Of a DNA stretch of 7,570 bases, positions 5,177 to 7,570 are shown in pieces. The notes below the pieces were generated by a model. It did no database searches, had not been told where the DNA came from, and saw only the letters and a list, made by a program, of their open reading frames with translations. Location of the stretch: contig CALMRL010000436.1 of the NCBI GenBank assembly GCA_937873345.1, positions 1 to 7,570 on the forward strand, read 5' to 3'. Both the position numbers and the translations under genes were made by a program. This DNA is from an uncultured Beijerinckiaceae bacterium. GTDB taxonomy: Bacteria > Pseudomonadota > Alphaproteobacteria > Rhizobiales > Beijerinckiaceae. Every line of letters starts with the position of its first letter. The stretch's first letter is position 1.

Positions 5177-7570
5177 TCACAGCGTGCGCTGGATCGACGT
5201 CACGTTGTAGCACTCGATGACGTCGCCGACGCGCATGTCCTGGTAGGTCTCGAACGCCATGCCGCACTCCTGTCCGGCGACGACGTCCTTGACCTCGTCC
5301 TTGAAGCGCTTGAGCGTCGACAGCTTGCCCTCGTGCACCACCACCTGATCGCGGATCAGGCGGACATGGGCGCCGCGCTCCACCTTGCCGTCGGTGATGC
5401 GGCAGCCGGCCACCTTTCCGACCTTGGTGATGTTGAAGATCTCGAGGATTTGCGCATTGCCGAGCATGTCCTCGCGCAGCGTCGGGTCGAGCAGGCCCGA
5501 CATCGCCGCCTTCACGTCATCCACGAGGTTGTAGATGATGTTGTAGTATCGGATCTCGATGCCGGACTGCTCGGCGTGGGTGCGCGCCTCCTTCAAGGCG
5601 CGCACGTTGAAGCCGATGATGATGGCATCGGAGGCTTCCGCCAGCGTCACGTCAGACTCGGTGATGCCGCCGACGCCGGCCGCGAGCACGCGAGCCGCCA
5701 CCTCGTCGGTGTTGAGCTTCTCCAACGTCGCGACGATCGCCTCGACCGAGCCCTGCACGTCGCCCTTGATGACGAGCGGGAACTCCTTGCGGCCGGCGCT
5801 TTTGAGCTGGCTCATCATGTCGACGAGCGAAGAGCGGGCGCTGCCGACGCGGGCAGCCGCCTTCTCGCGCTTCTGGCGGTCGCGGTACTCCGTGATCTCG
5901 CGGGCGCGCGCCTCGGACTCGACCACGCCGACGCGGTCGCCGGCCTCGGGCGAGCCGGAGAAGCCGAGGATTTCGACAGGCATCGACGGACCGGCAGCCT
6001 GCACGGCGCGACCCTGGTCATCGAGCAGGGCGCGCACGCGACCCCACTGCGTGCCGCCGACCACGAGGTCGCCGACCCTGAGGGTGCCGCGCTGCACCAG
6101 CACCGTCGCGACGGGGCCGCGGCCGCGGTCGAGCCGCGACTCGATCACCGTGCCTTCGGCGGCCCGCTCCGGATTGGCCTTGAGATCGAGCACTTCCGAC
6201 TGCAGCTCGATCAGCTCCAGCAACGCGTCGAGATTGGTGCGCTTCAGCGCCGACACTTCGACCTCGAGGACGTCGCCGCCGAGCGATTCGACCTGCACGC
6301 CGTGCTGCACCAGCTCGCCGCGGACACGGTCGGGCTTGGCCTCGGGCTTGTCGACCTTGTTGATCGCCACGATGATCGGCACACTCGCCGCCTTGGCGTG
6401 CTGCACGGCCTCGACGGTCTGCGGCATCACGCTGTCGTCGGCCGCAACCACCAGCACTACCAAGTCGGTGACCTTGGCGCCGCGGGCGCGCATCGCCGTG
6501 AAGGCGGCGTGGCCGGGCGTGTCGATGAAGGTCACGGGGCGGCCGTTCGGCGCGATGATCTGGTAGGCGCCGATATGCTGGGTGATGCCGCCAGCCTCGC
6601 CGGACTGCACATTGGTGGAGCGCAGCGCGTCGAGCAGCGAGGTCTTGCCGTGGTCGACGTGGCCCATGATGGTCACGACGGCGGGGCGGTTCGGCACGTC
6701 CTCGTCGGTGTCGGGGCTGTCGAACAAGCCCTCCTCGACGTCGGCCTCGGCGACGCGCTTGACGGTATGGCCCAGTTCCTCGGCGACCAGCTGTGCCGTG
6801 TCGGCGTCGATTACGTCGTTGATCGTCGCCATCTGGCCCTGCTTCATCAGCATCTTGATGACGTCGACCGCCCGCTCCGACATGCGGTTGGCGAGTTCCT
6901 GGATGGTGATCGTCTCGGGCAGGATCACCTCGCGGGCGAGCTTGTCCTTCTGCTCGGCCTGGTGGCCCTTGAGGCGTTGCGTGCGGCGGCGGAACGAGGC
7001 GACCGAGCGGGTACGGTCCTCGGCGCTGTCGCCGGTGGCCGTGGCGACGGTGAGGCGACCGCGGTCCTTCTGCCCGCCGGGGCTGGGACGCGTCGCGGGA
7101 CGTGCCGGCATCACCACCTTGGTCGGCAGGCCGGGACGGCGGATGATGCGCTTCTCGTCGCTCTCGCCCGCGACGTCAGGACGCGGGCCGGCAAAGGGGC
7201 CGGGCGAGGAGATCGGGCGCGGGCCCGACGGCGGCATTGCGATCGGGCGCGGACCGGCCGATGGCGACGGCGAATAGGGGCGGCGCACTGGCGCGTAGGA
7301 AGGCGGCGGCGAGCCGGGCTCGCCGGAAAAGCGACGGGCCGCCTCGGCCTCGGTGCGGCGGCGCGTCTCCATGTCGGACGCGCGACGGGCGTCCTCCTCC
7401 CTCTTGCGAACCTCGGCGGCAGCGCGCTCCTGGCGGTCGCGCTCGTCGCGCTCGGCGCGCAGGCGAACCTCCAGCTCGGCGCGGCGACGATCCTCGTCCT
7501 CGCGCTCCTTGGCGCCGCTGAGGGCACGGGTGCGGGCGTCGCGCTCCTCCTCCGTCAGGGTGCGCAGCAC
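5177..7570 (-). CDS. infB: Translation initiation factor IF-2 (N-terminus beyond window edge)
   Basis: IF2 is the GTPase that brings fMet-tRNA to the 30S P-site and promotes 50S joining. The 797 visible residues (numbered from the window edge) show these regions. Residues 1-80: charged, Arg/Glu-rich helical linker starting LRTLTEEERDARTRAL. Residues 82-135: Pro-rich segment with three GPRP copies. Residues 215-270: IF2_N domain. G domain with G1 GHVDHGKT (303-310), G2 Thr330, G3 DTPGH (350-354), G4 NKVD (404-407), G5 SAL (440-442). Then the domain II beta-barrel (about 470-555), domain III with EFPLVIKGDVQGSVEA (596-611), and the C-terminal fMet-tRNA-binding barrel (about 700-797) with GCRITDGKVERG. 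All nucleotide-binding residues are intact. The GTG at the last bases of the window is not a start. Alphaproteobacterial IF2 normally has a longer N-terminal extension, so I infer roughly 150-250 residues are missing. It is the first visible gene of the infB-rbfA-truB cluster. Confidence 0.97.
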   Translation of the reverse strand: MLRTLTEEERDARTRALSGAKEREDEDRRRAELEVRLRAERDERDRQERAAAEVRKREEDARRASDMETRRRTEAEAARRFSGEPGSPPPSYAPVRRPYSPSPSAGPRPIAMPPSGPRPISSPGPFAGPRPDVAGESDEKRIIRRPGLPTKVVMPARPATRPSPGGQKDRGRLTVATATGDSAEDRTRSVASFRRRTQRLKGHQAEQKDKLAREVILPETITIQELANRMSERAVDVIKMLMKQGQMATINDVIDADTAQLVAEELGHTVKRVAEADVEEGLFDSPDTDEDVPNRPAVVTIMGHVDHGKTSLLDALRSTNVQSGEAGGITQHIGAYQIIAPNGRPVTFIDTPGHAAFTAMRARGAKVTDLVVLVVAADDSVMPQTVEAVQHAKAASVPIIVAINKVDKPEAKPDRVRGELVQHGVQVESLGGDVLEVEVSALKRTNLDALLELIELQSEVLDLKANPERAAEGTVIESRLDRGRGPVATVLVQRGTLRVGDLVVGGTQWGRVRALLDDQGRAVQAAGPSMPVEILGFSGSPEAGDRVGVVESEARAREITEYRDRQKREKAAARVGSARSSLVDMMSQLKSAGRKEFPLVIKGDVQGSVEAIVATLEKLNTDEVAARVLAAGVGGITESDVTLAEASDAIIIGFNVRALKEARTHAEQSGIEIRYYNIIYNLVDDVKAAMSGLLDPTLREDMLGNAQILEIFNITKVGKVAGCRITDGKVERGAHVRLIRDQVVVHEGKLSTLKRFKDEVKDVVAGQECGMAFETYQDMRVGDVIECYNVTSIQRTL
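7175..7255 (-). repeat. Short GPRP-encoding repeats in the IF2 linker
   Basis: The 12-mer GATCGGGCGCGG occurs at 7211-7222 and 7241-7252, exactly 30 bases (10 codons) apart. A third, diverged GPRPD-coding copy lies at 7175-7189. They encode GPRPI, GPRPI and GPRPD at visible IF2 residues 106, 116 and 128. This is an in-frame expansion in a disordered Pro-rich linker, a region that varies freely between IF2 orthologues. Confidence 0.5.

Noticed and set aside
4593..5267. 224-codon minus-strand frame spanning the infB end, the gap and most of rbfA
   Set aside because: Arg/Pro-rich alternative frame overlapping two conserved genes; RbfA and IF2 frames are unambiguous.
5559..6566. 335-codon open frame on the plus strand inside infB
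   Set aside because: Antisense shadow of the G domain and domain II; Ser/Thr/Arg-rich composition typical of reverse frames in GC-rich genes.

Overview
The window is GC-rich DNA from an alphaproteobacterium, most likely Methylobacterium/Methylorubrum or a close relative in the Hyphomicrobiales. The grounds are base composition, the style of the IF2, RbfA and TrmJ proteins, and an Omp25/Omp31-type outer-membrane barrel. The genus is an inference from protein style, not from a database match.

Left part, + strand. Bases 2-652 are the 3' portion of a SpoU/TrmH-family RNA methyltransferase, best read as trmJ (2'-O-methylation of tRNA position 32); its N-terminus lies outside the window. About 330 non-coding bases follow (653-982), with a GC-rich hairpin, a degenerate palindromic-repeat remnant and no convincing promoter. 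Bases 983-3097 encode a secreted outer-membrane protein that joins two beta-barrel domains: an Omp25-like small barrel and an OprB-type carbohydrate porin.

Right part, - strand, converging on the porin. Transcribed right to left are infB (IF2, N-terminus beyond the window end), rbfA and truB. This is the conserved translation/ribosome-assembly cluster: IF2 places initiator tRNA, RbfA matures the 30S subunit and TruB makes pseudouridine 55 in tRNA. rbfA and truB overlap by 4 nt (GTGA). The 180-nt infB-rbfA gap holds a 12-bp hairpin and a pair of mutually exclusive hairpins just upstream of the rbfA ribosome-binding site. Where rpsO and pnp often follow truB, this window has a small gene (3144-3437) for a secreted Gly/Ala-rich protein built on a 24-residue tandem repeat, and then the convergent porin.

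Most of the window is ordinary housekeeping sequence, and I see no defence system, mobile element, CRISPR array or RNA gene. The items most worth a second look are the double-barrel porin, the repeat-containing small secreted protein, and the hairpins between infB and rbfA.
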